Assembly (NCBI RefSeq): GCF_019200975.1
Contig: NZ_JAHTMR010000010.1
Coordinates: 124,001-188,000, forward strand
Length of the DNA stretch: 64,000 nucleotides
Origin: Pseudomonas sp. PD9R
Lineage (GTDB): Bacteria; Pseudomonadota; Gammaproteobacteria; Pseudomonadales; Pseudomonadaceae
Direction of reading: 5' to 3'
Below are positions 27,414 to 35,580 of the stretch, one piece after another; the first letter of the stretch is position 1; every line of letters begins with the position of its first letter. The notes under the pieces are model-generated. The model saw only the letters and a list, made by a program, of their open reading frames with translations. It was not told where the DNA came from and ran no database searches. The translations under genes and the position numbers were made by a program.

Positions 27414-27735
27414 TTTCTGCGGTAACGGCGGCTAGCGGTTTCGCCCTTACGGCGACTCACTTTTTTTTCAAACGCCAAAAAAAAGTAAGCCAAAAAAGGC
27501 TCGCCCCTGGCGTCCGGCCCCTCGCTGAGGCTCGGCGTTCCTTCGCTGCGGTATCCATCCGGGGACACTGCCCTCCGGTCGGCTTCGCTTCGACCTACAT
27601 GCAGCGTGTTCGACTGCGTCGAACGGCGCTGCGCGCCACTCCCCGGATGAACACCTCCACTCAGCCTCCCGAGGGGGCGGGTGGGTCAAGATCAAGAGCT
27701 GAAGGCGAGCTGACGCTCGGCCTGATGAGTGGTGA
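27414..27735. repeat. structured intergenic repeat block
   Basis: About 320 nt without a credible gene, dense in hairpins: ACTTTTTTTT-caaacgcc-AAAAAAAAGT near 27460-27490, GGTCG/CGACC near 27570-27597 and TTCGACTGCGTCGAA near 27608. It resembles a multi-copy intergenic repeat I recall from P. fluorescens-group genomes. The direct repeats at 27328 and 27761 flank it. Confidence 0.5.
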
Positions 27736-27760
27736 GAAGCAAGGCGGTACGCCGATCACT

Positions 27761-27802
27761 TGTAGGAGCTGCCGAAGGCTGCGATCTTTTGATCTTGGCG
27801 GC
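27761..27802 (+). repeat. 42-bp direct repeat (REP half), right copy
   Basis: Identical to 27328-27369, same orientation. A further short fragment of the GCTTGCTCGCGAAG REP type follows at about 27851-27873. The rest up to 27920 shows nothing else. Confidence 0.85.
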
Positions 27803-27923
27803 CTGAAAGTCGACCAAATTCCAGCAAGTGATCGCTCCCCAAAACTGTGAGAACGGGCTTGCTCGCGAAGACGGCTGAATGAGCACCGTGTTTTCATGGG
27901 TGCAAACACTTTCCCTCGTCCAT

Positions 27924-27953
27924 AAAAAAACCCGGCATAAAAGCCGGGTTTTT
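27924..27953 (-). terminator. sodB terminator
   Basis: AAAAAAACCCGGC-ataaaa-GCCGGGTTTTT: T-run on both strands, 15 nt beyond the sodB stop. Confidence 0.9.
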
Positions 27954-27967
27954 GACTGGCATCGAGC

Positions 27968-28564
27968 TTAAGCGGTGAAGGTTTTGCCTTCGAACTGCTC
28001 AGCTACGAATTTCCAGTTGACCAGGTTCCAGAACGCTTCGACATACTTTGGACGAACGTTGCGGTAGTCGATGTAGTAAGCGTGTTCCCAGACGTCGCAG
28101 GTCAGCAGCGGGGTGTCGCCGTTGGTCAGCGGGTTGCCGGCGCCGATGGTGCTGGCCAGGGCCAGGGAACCGTCAGCCTTTTTCACCAGCCAGCCCCAAC
28201 CGGAACCGAAGGTGCCGATGGACGTCTTGCTGAACTCTTCCTTGAACTTGTCGAACGAACCGAAAGCAGCGTTGATGGCTTCAGCCAATGCGCCGGTTGG
28301 TTGACCGCCGGCGTTTGGTGCCAGGCAGTTCCAGTAGAAAGTGTGGTTCCAGACCTGAGCGGCGTTGTTGAAGATACCGCCCGAGGAAGATTTAACGATT
28401 TCTTCCAGGGTCTTGCCTTCGAACTCGGTGCCTGGCACCAGGTTGTTCAGGTTCACGACGTAGGTGTTGTGGTGCTTGTCGTGGTGGTATTCCAGAGTTT
28501 CCTTGGAAATGTGCGGCTGCAGTGCATCGTGTGCGTAAGGCAGTGGCGGCAATTCGAAAGCCAT
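27968..28564 (-). CDS. sodB: superoxide dismutase [Fe]
   Basis: 198-residue cytoplasmic enzyme dismutating superoxide. Metal ligands: His in LEYHHDKHH (H27 region), His in VWNHTFYW (about 74), and Asp/His in DVWEHAYYIDYR. The Fe-type is indicated by AAQVWNHTFYWNC and SGWGWLV. Start ATG 28564 has AGGAG 7 nt upstream; the 16-residue longer reading is unlike the family. It lies next to bifA as in recalled PAO1 PA4366. Confidence 0.97.
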   Translation of the reverse strand: MAFELPPLPYAHDALQPHISKETLEYHHDKHHNTYVVNLNNLVPGTEFEGKTLEEIVKSSSGGIFNNAAQVWNHTFYWNCLAPNAGGQPTGALAEAINAAFGSFDKFKEEFSKTSIGTFGSGWGWLVKKADGSLALASTIGAGNPLTNGDTPLLTCDVWEHAYYIDYRNVRPKYVEAFWNLVNWKFVAEQFEGKTFTA

Positions 28565-28740
28565 GGTGAATCTCCTAATCAGGTCAGGTGCGGTGAGCGC
28601 AAGGCCGATCACGGGCGGCCAGACTAGCGCCGGGGAGTTTGTACTCTTTGCGGCGCAGGTCTCGGATCATAGCACCGGGGGTGCGGCATAACCACGCAAC
28701 AACTGTGTGGAATAGAGGTTCCAGAGCCTTTTGGAATAAA

Positions 28741-29343
28741 TCAGCCAGCACTGATTAGCTGGAACGCTACCGCGAACATCATCACCGCCACCAACAGGTC
28801 GAGAATGCGCCAAGTGCTTGGACGAGCCAACCATGGCGCCAACCACGCGGCACCGAGCGCCAGGGTGAAAAACCACAAGAGTGAGGCGCTGGCCGCACCC
28901 ACTACATAAGCACCGGGCTCGGTTTGCTGGGCGCCAAGGGAGCCAATCAATAAAACGGTGTCCAGATAGACATGCGGGTTGAGCAACGTCACCGCCAGCG
29001 CGCTGAGCATCACCGCCCGCAGCGAACGCACGGTCTGGTTTTCGCCTTGTTGCAGGCTCTGTTTCGAGCAGGCCCGGCGCAATGCCTGGCTGCCGTACCA
29101 CAGCAGAAACGCCGCGCCGCCCCAACGGGCAATGGCCAACAGGGTCGGGTTTTGCGCCAGCACCGTCGCCAGGCCGAAGACCCCGGCGGCCACCAGCAAG
29201 GCATCGCAGGCAACGCAGAGCGCCGCCACGGGCAGGTGATGTTCACGACGCAGGCTTTGCGCCAACACGAATGCGTTCTGGGTGCCGATCGCCATGATCA
29301 AGCCGAATGCCACCAGCAGGCCGTTCATATAGCTTTGCCACAT
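28741..29343 (-). CDS. argO: LysE/ArgO-family amino-acid exporter
   Basis: 200-residue inner-membrane protein with about six hydrophobic segments, LysE-type signature GTQNAFVLAQSLRR near the N terminus and LNPHVYLDTVLLIG in the middle. The family exports basic amino acids (arginine, lysine). It is 5 nt downstream of an ACT-domain gene and divergent from an argP-like LysR gene, the arrangement expected for the ArgP-controlled exporter. Confidence 0.88.
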   Translation of the reverse strand: MWQSYMNGLLVAFGLIMAIGTQNAFVLAQSLRREHHLPVAALCVACDALLVAAGVFGLATVLAQNPTLLAIARWGGAAFLLWYGSQALRRACSKQSLQQGENQTVRSLRAVMLSALAVTLLNPHVYLDTVLLIGSLGAQQTEPGAYVVGAASASLLWFFTLALGAAWLAPWLARPSTWRILDLLVAVMMFAVAFQLISAG

Positions 29344-29348
29344 AGTTT

Positions 29349-29750
29349 TTACTCCGCGTTGGCTGCCAGATTGCGCAGCACTTGCATGGCACGTTCGGCG
29401 TCGGCCTGGCCGACAAACAAATGGTCGTGGTAGTAGCCGGCGATCACATTGCAGCTGATGCCGGCCTGACCCAGTGCTGTGGCGAACGCAGCGGTCAGGC
29501 CAACAGCTTCAAGGGCCGAATGCACGTTCAAGGTGATCCAGGCTGCGACGTAGTCGAAACTGAAACCGGCCCGTTCGGCGTGGGAACGATCCAGAATCAC
29601 CGTCAGACCTTCCTGCTCGCGAAAGCTGCCAATGATTTCCAGGTCCGTGGGCAATTGACCGTCGCGCAAGGTGCAAAACACGTATTCGCCGGCGTTGAGT
29701 TGCGGGCTCATGCTGCGCAGCAGCGTTGCCAATGAAGTTTCGCCAGCCAT
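29349..29750 (-). CDS. ACT domain-containing protein
   Basis: 133 residues with an N-terminal segment (TSLATLLRSMSPQL) and C-terminal ACT-like fold (AGFSFDYVAAWITLNVHSALEAVG, then NVIAGYYHDHLFV). Such free-standing ACT proteins bind amino acids and often have a regulatory role. It precedes argO with a 5-nt gap, so is probably cotranscribed and ArgP-controlled. Confidence 0.85.
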   Translation of the reverse strand: MAGETSLATLLRSMSPQLNAGEYVFCTLRDGQLPTDLEIIGSFREQEGLTVILDRSHAERAGFSFDYVAAWITLNVHSALEAVGLTAAFATALGQAGISCNVIAGYYHDHLFVGQADAERAMQVLRNLAANAE

Positions 29751-29847
29751 ATGGGTGTTCCTTCGTTCAAGAGTTCTTGCTGGTCATTCTCCAGCGTCAG
29801 GCTGTATAAGAAAAACCAATCTTGCTGATCGCTCATTAGGAAAACTG

Positions 29848-30747
29848 ATGTTCGACTATAAATTGCTTTCCGCCTTGGCCGCCGTGGTCGAACAAGCCGG
29901 ATTTGAACGGGCTGCACAGGTGTTGGGTTTGTCGCAATCGGCGATCTCCCAGCGCATCAAATTGCTGGAAGCGCGTGTAGGCCAACCGGTGCTGGTGCGC
30001 GGCACACCACCGTCTCCAACCGAGATTGGCCGGCGTCTGCTTAACCATGTCCAACAAGTCCGGTTACTTGAACGCGATTTGCAAAGCCTCGTACCGGCGC
30101 TGGACGAAGAAGGGTCGCCGGAGCGCCTGCGCATCGCGCTGAACGCTGACAGCCTGGCAACCTGGTGGGCGCAGGCGGTGGGGGATTTTTGCGCGGATCA
30201 ACATCTGCTGCTGGATCTGATCGTGGAAGACCAGACCGTCGGTCTCAAACGCATGCGCGCAGGTGAAGTGGCGGGCTGCCTTTGTGCAAGTGAACGTCCG
30301 GTGGCCGGCGCACGCAGCGTTCTGCTCGGGGCCATGCGCTACCGGGCGCTGGCCAGCCCGGCGTTTATCGCACGGCATTTTCCTCAAGGTGTTCGAGCTG
30401 ATCAGTTGCCGAAAACCCCGGCGCTGGTGTTTGGCCCGGATGATTTCCTGCAGCATCGATACCTCGCATCCCTCGGCGTCGATGGCGGATTCGAACACCA
30501 TTTATGCCCGTCGTCTGAAGGCTTTATCCGTCTTACTGAAGCCGGGCTCGGCTGGGGGCTGGTGCCCGAACTGCAAGTTATCGAACAGCTGGAGCGCGGT
30601 GTTTTACTGGAGCTTCTGCCAGATAAACCTATCGATGTGCCGCTGTACTGGCATCATTGGCGCAATGGCGGGCAGTTGTTGGGTTTACTCACTGATCAAT
30701 TGGTACGTTCGTCGAAGCAATGGCTAGTGCCCTTGGAGCAGCAGTAA
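29848..30747 (+). CDS. argP: LysR regulator ArgP/IciA type
   Basis: 299-residue LysR-type regulator: N-terminal helix-turn-helix (FERAAQVLGLSQSAISQRIKLLE) and C-terminal co-inducer domain. In E. coli ArgP senses lysine/arginine and activates argO. Start ATG 29848 is 97 nt from the divergent ACT gene; the longer upstream reading overlaps that gene and is not used. Context with argO is the main support for the name. Confidence 0.88.
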   Translation: MFDYKLLSALAAVVEQAGFERAAQVLGLSQSAISQRIKLLEARVGQPVLVRGTPPSPTEIGRRLLNHVQQVRLLERDLQSLVPALDEEGSPERLRIALNADSLATWWAQAVGDFCADQHLLLDLIVEDQTVGLKRMRAGEVAGCLCASERPVAGARSVLLGAMRYRALASPAFIARHFPQGVRADQLPKTPALVFGPDDFLQHRYLASLGVDGGFEHHLCPSSEGFIRLTEAGLGWGLVPELQVIEQLERGVLLELLPDKPIDVPLYWHHWRNGGQLLGLLTDQLVRSSKQWLVPLEQQ

Positions 30748-30750
30748 GCG

Positions 30751-30799
30751 TCAAGCTGCAAGTGAAGCGCTTGCGCACCGTATTTAACTTGCAGCTTGA
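30751..30799. repeat. inverted repeat / terminator-like hairpin
   Basis: TCAAGCTGCAAGT and its exact inverse ACTTGCAGCTTGA (13-bp arms, 23-nt loop) begin 4 nt after the argP stop. AAGCTGCAAG-type palindromes occur widely between Pseudomonas genes. No T-run follows. Confidence 0.65.
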
Positions 30800-30836
30800 A
30801 GCTTAAAGCTCGCAACTGCATCTGTTGGAGCACTAC

Positions 30837-31829
30837 ATGAAGATTCTGGTCACCGGCGCAAGCGGCTTCATCGGCGGGCGCTTTGCGCGTTTCGCCCTGG
30901 AGCAGGGCCTTGATGTACGGGTCAACGGTCGCCGGGCCGAGGGTGTTGAGCATCTGGTGCGGCGTGGCGCCGAATTCGTTCAGGGCGATTTGAGTGACCC
31001 GCAACTCGCCCGCGACCTGTGTTCCGACGTCGACGCCGTGGTGCATTGTGCCGGTGCCGTCGGTTTGTGGGGCCGCTATCAGGACTTTCACCAAGGCAAC
31101 GTCCAGGTCACCGAAAACGTAGTCGAAGCCTGCCTCAAACAGCGGGTGAGGCGCCTGGTGCATTTGTCGTCGCCGTCGATCTACTTCGATGGTCGCGACC
31201 ACTTGGGGCTGACCGAGGAGCAGGTGCCCAAGCGCTTCAAACATCCCTACGCCGCGACCAAGTATCTGGCCGAACAAAAGGTCTTCGGTGCCCAGGAATT
31301 TGGCCTCGAAACCCTGGCCCTGCGCCCGCGTTTCGTGACCGGTGCCGGTGACATGAGCATCTTCCCGCGTTTGCTGAACATGCAGCGCAAGGGACGCCTG
31401 GCAATCATTGGCAATGGTTTGAACAAAGTCGATTTCACCAGCATGCAAAACCTCAACGAAGCGTTACTCAGCAGTTTGCTGGCCAGCGGTTCGGCCTTGG
31501 GCAAGGCCTACAACATCAGCAATGGCACGCCGATTCCATTGTGGGACGTGGTCAATTACGTCATGCGCAAAATGGAAGTCCCACAGGTTACGCGCTACCG
31601 TTCCTACGGCTTGGCCTACAGCGTCGGGGCGCTCAATGAGGGCGTTTGCAAGCTGTGGCCGGGCCGTCCGGAGCCGACGTTGTCGCGGCTGGGCATGCAG
31701 GTCATGAACAAAAATTTCACCCTCGACATCAGTCGTGCCCGGCATTATCTGGATTACGACCCGAAGGTCAGTCTGTGGACGGCCCTCGATGAGTTCTGTG
31801 GCTGGTGGAAGGCCCAGGACATTCGCTGA
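30837..31829 (+). CDS. NAD-dependent epimerase/dehydratase
   Basis: 330-residue extended SDR: Rossmann TGASGFIGGRFARF at residues 6-19, D-x-D-rich second strand, catalytic Ser in HLSSPSIYF and YxxxK in PYAATKYLAEQ. It resembles 3-beta-hydroxysteroid-dehydrogenase/sugar-nucleotide epimerase types; substrate unknown. Start ATG 30837 has TTGGAG 6 nt upstream. It occupies the equivalent of an oxidoreductase gene next to argP in recalled PAO1. Confidence 0.85.
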   Translation: MKILVTGASGFIGGRFARFALEQGLDVRVNGRRAEGVEHLVRRGAEFVQGDLSDPQLARDLCSDVDAVVHCAGAVGLWGRYQDFHQGNVQVTENVVEACLKQRVRRLVHLSSPSIYFDGRDHLGLTEEQVPKRFKHPYAATKYLAEQKVFGAQEFGLETLALRPRFVTGAGDMSIFPRLLNMQRKGRLAIIGNGLNKVDFTSMQNLNEALLSSLLASGSALGKAYNISNGTPIPLWDVVNYVMRKMEVPQVTRYRSYGLAYSVGALNEGVCKLWPGRPEPTLSRLGMQVMNKNFTLDISRARHYLDYDPKVSLWTALDEFCGWWKAQDIR

Positions 31830-31935
31830 ACCGCCCGGCACTGAACCGAGCCCGGGGTTGAAGGTCAATCGGTGCGGCAGTGGGGGTTATACTCGCCGCA
31901 TCAAGCTATCACCGCGTTTCACAAAGGTTGACTCA

Positions 31936-32811
31936 ATGTCCATGCGTAACGATGCCAACGACGACTTCGACGATGTACCGAGCCTGCGCGCCGACAGCCT
32001 CGACGATGATGATTTCCCGGTCACCACTCGCACCTCGGTGCACTCGCGACCTGCACCGGTCGTGAAGGTTAAAAGCGCGAGCACCGGGCCGTTGTGGGCG
32101 CTGGTTGGGGCTTTGGTTTTTGCGTTCGCGGGGTTGGCCTGGTGGAGCTTCCAGCAGATTTCGCTGATGGAGCAGCAACTGGTGGCGACGCAGGAAAGCT
32201 TCGCCCGGATAAGTGAGGAAGCGGCGGGGCGCTTGCAGGACATTTCCGGCAAGGTTGTCGCCAGTCAGACCAACGTCACCACCGACAGCGAAGCGCTGAA
32301 GCTGCAAATCAAGCAACTGGAAAGCAAACTTCAAGATCAGAGCCAGCAGCAACAAGGCGTGGTCGGTCAGACCTCGGACCTGGACAAGCGTCTGGCGCAG
32401 ATGACTGCGCAAACCAGCGATCTGGACAAACGGCTGGCGCAGGTGACCACCCAAAGCGCCGAGCACCAGACCGTCAATACGCAGTTGCAGGCCCAGGTCA
32501 AAGTCCTGATCAGCGATGTGGCCGCGCTGAAAAGCACCCCGGCGGACACTGAAAAGTTCGACGCTCAGCTCAAAAGCCTCGGCGCCGATATCACAGCACT
32601 GAAAAAACAAGGCAACCCGAGCGCCGCCATCGAGCGTCTGGAACAGGAGGTCGTGGTGCTCAAAAGCGAGCAGGACAACCGCCCTGCACCTGCTCAAGGG
32701 GCGACCAATACGGCGGAATTCGACGCCTTCCGTGGTCAGGTGACCCGCAACATCAACACCCTTCAGGCGCAGATCCAGAACCTGCAACAGCAGCTGCGCG
32801 CCCGCCAGTAA
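31936..32811 (+). CDS. single-pass membrane protein with long coiled coil
   Basis: 291 residues: an acidic cytoplasmic N terminus (NDANDDFDDVPSLRADSLDDDD), one membrane helix at about 53-74 (LWALVGALVFAFAGLAWWSF), then more than 200 residues of Gln/Leu-rich heptad-like coiled coil with two near-identical DLDKRLAQ segments. It resembles Pseudomonas proteins annotated as ATPase-like but no Walker motif is visible. Start ATG 31936 is 106 nt after the epimerase; ATG 31942 is possible. Function unknown. Confidence 0.82.
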   Translation: MSMRNDANDDFDDVPSLRADSLDDDDFPVTTRTSVHSRPAPVVKVKSASTGPLWALVGALVFAFAGLAWWSFQQISLMEQQLVATQESFARISEEAAGRLQDISGKVVASQTNVTTDSEALKLQIKQLESKLQDQSQQQQGVVGQTSDLDKRLAQMTAQTSDLDKRLAQVTTQSAEHQTVNTQLQAQVKVLISDVAALKSTPADTEKFDAQLKSLGADITALKKQGNPSAAIERLEQEVVVLKSEQDNRPAPAQGATNTAEFDAFRGQVTRNINTLQAQIQNLQQQLRARQ

Positions 32812-32830
32812 TTACGCGTTAAAAAACTAT

Positions 32831-32963
32831 TGTGGCGAGGGAGCTTGCTCCCGCTCGGCGGCGAAGCAGTCGTAAACCAAGCACCGCTGTTCTGACTGAA
32901 GAACTGCGGTGAATGGATTAGAGGCCCCTGCGCGCCCCAGCGGGAGCAAGCTCCCTCGCCACA
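32831..32963. repeat. REP/BIME inverted pair, GTGGCGAGGGAGCTTGCTCCC family
   Basis: TGTGGCGAGGGAGCTTGCTC and its inverse GAGCAAGCTCCCTCGCCACA separated by about 90 nt. This is a third REP family in the window, common in P. fluorescens-group genomes. It fills most of the 243-nt gap. Confidence 0.83.
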
Positions 32964-33054
32964 AGTGCGTTCCCCACCACCGTGCCTTGAATATTCGTAC
33001 ATATCCCCAACCCGTCTACGCTCTTGAAACATCGACAAGAACGAGGGATGCACA

Positions 33055-33903
33055 ATGGGGTTTCTGCATAAGTTGGCCTGGATGGGCAGCGTGTTGTTGC
33101 TCTGCCTGGGCCAGGTCCAAGCCGCCAACACGGAAAAAGCCGACAGTCAGGCCGCCATCGCCTTGCTGGAAAAAGCCCTGGCCTATTACCACGAGAATGG
33201 CGACAAGGCCTTCGCCGCGTTCAGCCGCCAGGGCGAGTTTGTCGACAAGGACCGCTATGTCTTTGTCCTCGATACCAAGGGCGTGATGCTCGCCAGCGGC
33301 GGGCCGTCTTCGGCGCTGATTGGCCGTGATGTGTCTGACGTACTTGGGCCGGACCTGCAGAAAACCTTCAAGGACGCCCTGAAAGTGCCGGAAGGCAATG
33401 GCATTCAGCAGGCCGATTACCGCTGGCAGAACTGGGCCGACGGCAAGGTCGAGCGCAAGCATGTGTTCTATCAACGTGTGGGCCAGCGAATCATTGCTGT
33501 CGGTTACTACCTGCCGCGGGCCTCGGCGGAACAGGCCATGGCCTTGCTCAACAAAGCCGCGACCGATCTGACCAAGGACGAGAAGGGCACGCTGACGGCG
33601 ATCAACTCGCTCAAGGGTGGCTACTTGCAGGATGACCTGTATGTGTTTGTCGTGGACCTGAACACCCAGCGCTACGTTGCCCACGGCACCAACCTGCGGT
33701 TGATCAACACCGATTTCGGCAAGATCAACGATCCGGAAGGCAAACCCGTGGGGGAACCGATTTTGGCGCTGATGGCCAAGCAGGATTACGGCGAATACGA
33801 ATACCGCTGGAAGAATCCGGTAACCGGTAAGGTCGAGGACAAGCATGCCTACCTGAAGAAGGTTGGGCATTTTCTGGTGGCGGTGGGGTATTACAGCCCT
33901 TGA
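33055..33903 (+). CDS. secreted tandem Cache-domain protein
   Basis: 282 residues with a cleavable signal peptide (LAWMGSVLLLCLGQVQAA). Two Cache-type sensory domains follow, each with a DRYVFVLD- or DLYVFVVDL-like strand and ending in a VGYY motif (VGYYLP, VGYYSP). Such domains usually form the periplasmic part of chemoreceptors and kinases; here no membrane or signalling domain follows, so it is a free periplasmic binding protein. Ligand and partner are unknown. Confidence 0.85.
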   Translation: MGFLHKLAWMGSVLLLCLGQVQAANTEKADSQAAIALLEKALAYYHENGDKAFAAFSRQGEFVDKDRYVFVLDTKGVMLASGGPSSALIGRDVSDVLGPDLQKTFKDALKVPEGNGIQQADYRWQNWADGKVERKHVFYQRVGQRIIAVGYYLPRASAEQAMALLNKAATDLTKDEKGTLTAINSLKGGYLQDDLYVFVVDLNTQRYVAHGTNLRLINTDFGKINDPEGKPVGEPILALMAKQDYGEYEYRWKNPVTGKVEDKHAYLKKVGHFLVAVGYYSP

Positions 33904-33919
33904 TGTTTTAACAGCGAAA

Positions 33920-33980
33920 GATCAAAAGATCGCAGCCTGCGGCAGCTCCTACATGGGAGTGCATACGGCGGCGATCTTTT
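33920..33980. repeat. REP pair, one arm decayed
   Basis: Intact arm GATCAAAAGATCGCAGCCTG and a shortened inverse arm (ACGGCGGCGATCTTTTG). It ends 5 nt from the stop of the MFS gene, between two converging genes. Confidence 0.75.
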
Positions 33981-33984
33981 GCTT

Positions 33985-35502
33985 CTAGCGAACCTTATCC
34001 TCGCGCCCACGCAACAACATGTTCGGCATGGCAATCGCCGCCGCCAGCCCAAGCAGCGACACCGCCGCGCTGACCATCAGCAGATGCTGGAAGGTCAGCA
34101 ACAGTTCGGCGCGCAAGGCGTCTTGGGCATCCCCCGGCGCGGCGTTCAGACCGTCCAGCAGAACATTCCCGGAATGGCCTTCGGCAATCAGCGTCGAGCC
34201 GGCCAGGTGCGCGAAGCTCGAATCCTGCAACAACGCCAACAACAGTGCCGACATCAATGCCACGCCCACCGCACCGCCCAACGAACGGAACAGGTTTGTG
34301 GTGCTGGTGGCAACGCCGATGTCGCGCTGTTCAACCGAATTCTGTGTGCCCACCAGCGAAGTCGGGAACTGCATGCCCGAGGAGATCCCGCAGAGCAGCA
34401 TGAACAAACTGCTCATTAACAAAGCCTGGGGCGGACTGAACGCCATACCGAGAATCGCCAGCGGCATCAGCAAAGCGCCGCTCAGGATCATTGGTTTGTA
34501 GCGTCCGGTCACGGAGGTGCGGCGGCCGGCGAAATACGCACCAATCGGCAAGCCCATGGCCAGCGGCAGTAAGTGCAGGGCGGCGCTGTCGGCACCGGCA
34601 CCGGTCACGCTCTGGAAGCGCAGCGGCATCAGCACGATCAATGAGATCGCCTGGAAGCTGGTGAAGAAAATCGTGCACCAGCAAAAAATCGCATTGCGAT
34701 TAGTGAACAAATGCATGGGCAATAACGGCTCCCGCGCGCGCCGCTCATGGGCGACGAACAGACCGAGCACCACCACCGCGCAACCGAGCAAACCCAGCAC
34801 TTCGGCGCTGCGCCACGAATGGCCTTGGCCGACCTGAGTGATCCCCAGCAGCAACGCCGTCAGGCCGATGATCATCAGCAGGGTGCCAAGGTAATCAATG
34901 ATCGGTTTGCGTTGCGGAATCGGCAGGCCCACCAGTGTGCGATTGGCCACCAGCCAGGCGCCGAGACCCAGCGGCAGGTTGATCAGGAACACCCAGCGCC
35001 AGGACAGATACTCGGTCATGTAGCCTCCGAGCACCGGGCCGGCCACGCTGGCCACCGCGTACATGCTGCTGAAATAGCCCTGATAGCGACCGCGCTCCCG
35101 GGGCGGCACGATGTCGCCGATGATCGCCTGACTCACCGAGATCATCCCGCCCGCACCAATGCCTTGAAGAATCCGCGCCAGCACCAACTGCTCCATGCTC
35201 TGGGCCATGCCGCAGAACACCGACGCCAGCGTGAACAGGCCCATGCCGAACAGCATCAACTTACGCCGACCGTACAGATCGCCCAATTTGCCGTAGATCG
35301 GCACCGCCACCGTCATCGCCACCATGTAGCCGGAAATGACCCAGGCCAGCAGGCTGACATCCTTGAATTGCGCAGAAATGGCTGGCATCGACACGGCGAC
35401 AATGGTCTGGTCCAGCGCACCGAGAAAAATCGCCAGCATCAGGGCGATCAGCACGCTGCGGATGGCTGGTTTGGCCGTTTCCGGCTGGTTGAGATTGGTC
35501 AC
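33985..35502 (-). CDS. MFS drug/H+ antiporter, DHA2 (EmrB/QacA) type
   Basis: About 505 residues with 14 predicted membrane helices; family signatures include LDQTIVAVSMPAIS in TM1, GKLGDLYGRRKLML between TM2-3 and PVLGGYMTEYLSWRWVFLIN in TM5. It is probably a proton-driven exporter of organic compounds. Start is taken as GTG 35502 (protein opens VTNLNQPETAK), with AGG 7 nt upstream; a TTG at 35541 has no ribosome site. It follows pobA on the same strand with a small gap, so an aromatic-acid link is possible but unproven. Confidence 0.86.
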   Translation of the reverse strand: MTNLNQPETAKPAIRSVLIALMLAIFLGALDQTIVAVSMPAISAQFKDVSLLAWVISGYMVAMTVAVPIYGKLGDLYGRRKLMLFGMGLFTLASVFCGMAQSMEQLVLARILQGIGAGGMISVSQAIIGDIVPPRERGRYQGYFSSMYAVASVAGPVLGGYMTEYLSWRWVFLINLPLGLGAWLVANRTLVGLPIPQRKPIIDYLGTLLMIIGLTALLLGITQVGQGHSWRSAEVLGLLGCAVVVLGLFVAHERRAREPLLPMHLFTNRNAIFCWCTIFFTSFQAISLIVLMPLRFQSVTGAGADSAALHLLPLAMGLPIGAYFAGRRTSVTGRYKPMILSGALLMPLAILGMAFSPPQALLMSSLFMLLCGISSGMQFPTSLVGTQNSVEQRDIGVATSTTNLFRSLGGAVGVALMSALLLALLQDSSFAHLAGSTLIAEGHSGNVLLDGLNAAPGDAQDALRAELLLTFQHLLMVSAAVSLLGLAAAIAMPNMLLRGREDKVR

Positions 35503-35580
35503 GGGAAAACCTGCGGGCAGTGATTGACCCGCAAGAGACAAGGCGAGCGGGAATGCTCGTCAGTGTAAGTCGGTAGCAAG

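Noticed and set aside
27031..27414. 127-codon minus-strand frame upstream of bifA
   Set aside because: Its start and first 30 residues come from a REP element, no ribosome site is seen and the sequence looks like degenerate DNA. Its stop does overlap the bifA ribosome-binding region, so it was considered but not called.
27356..27850. 164-codon frame across the structured repeat block
   Set aside because: Begins and ends in REP sequence and translates hairpin arms; no domain and no start signal.
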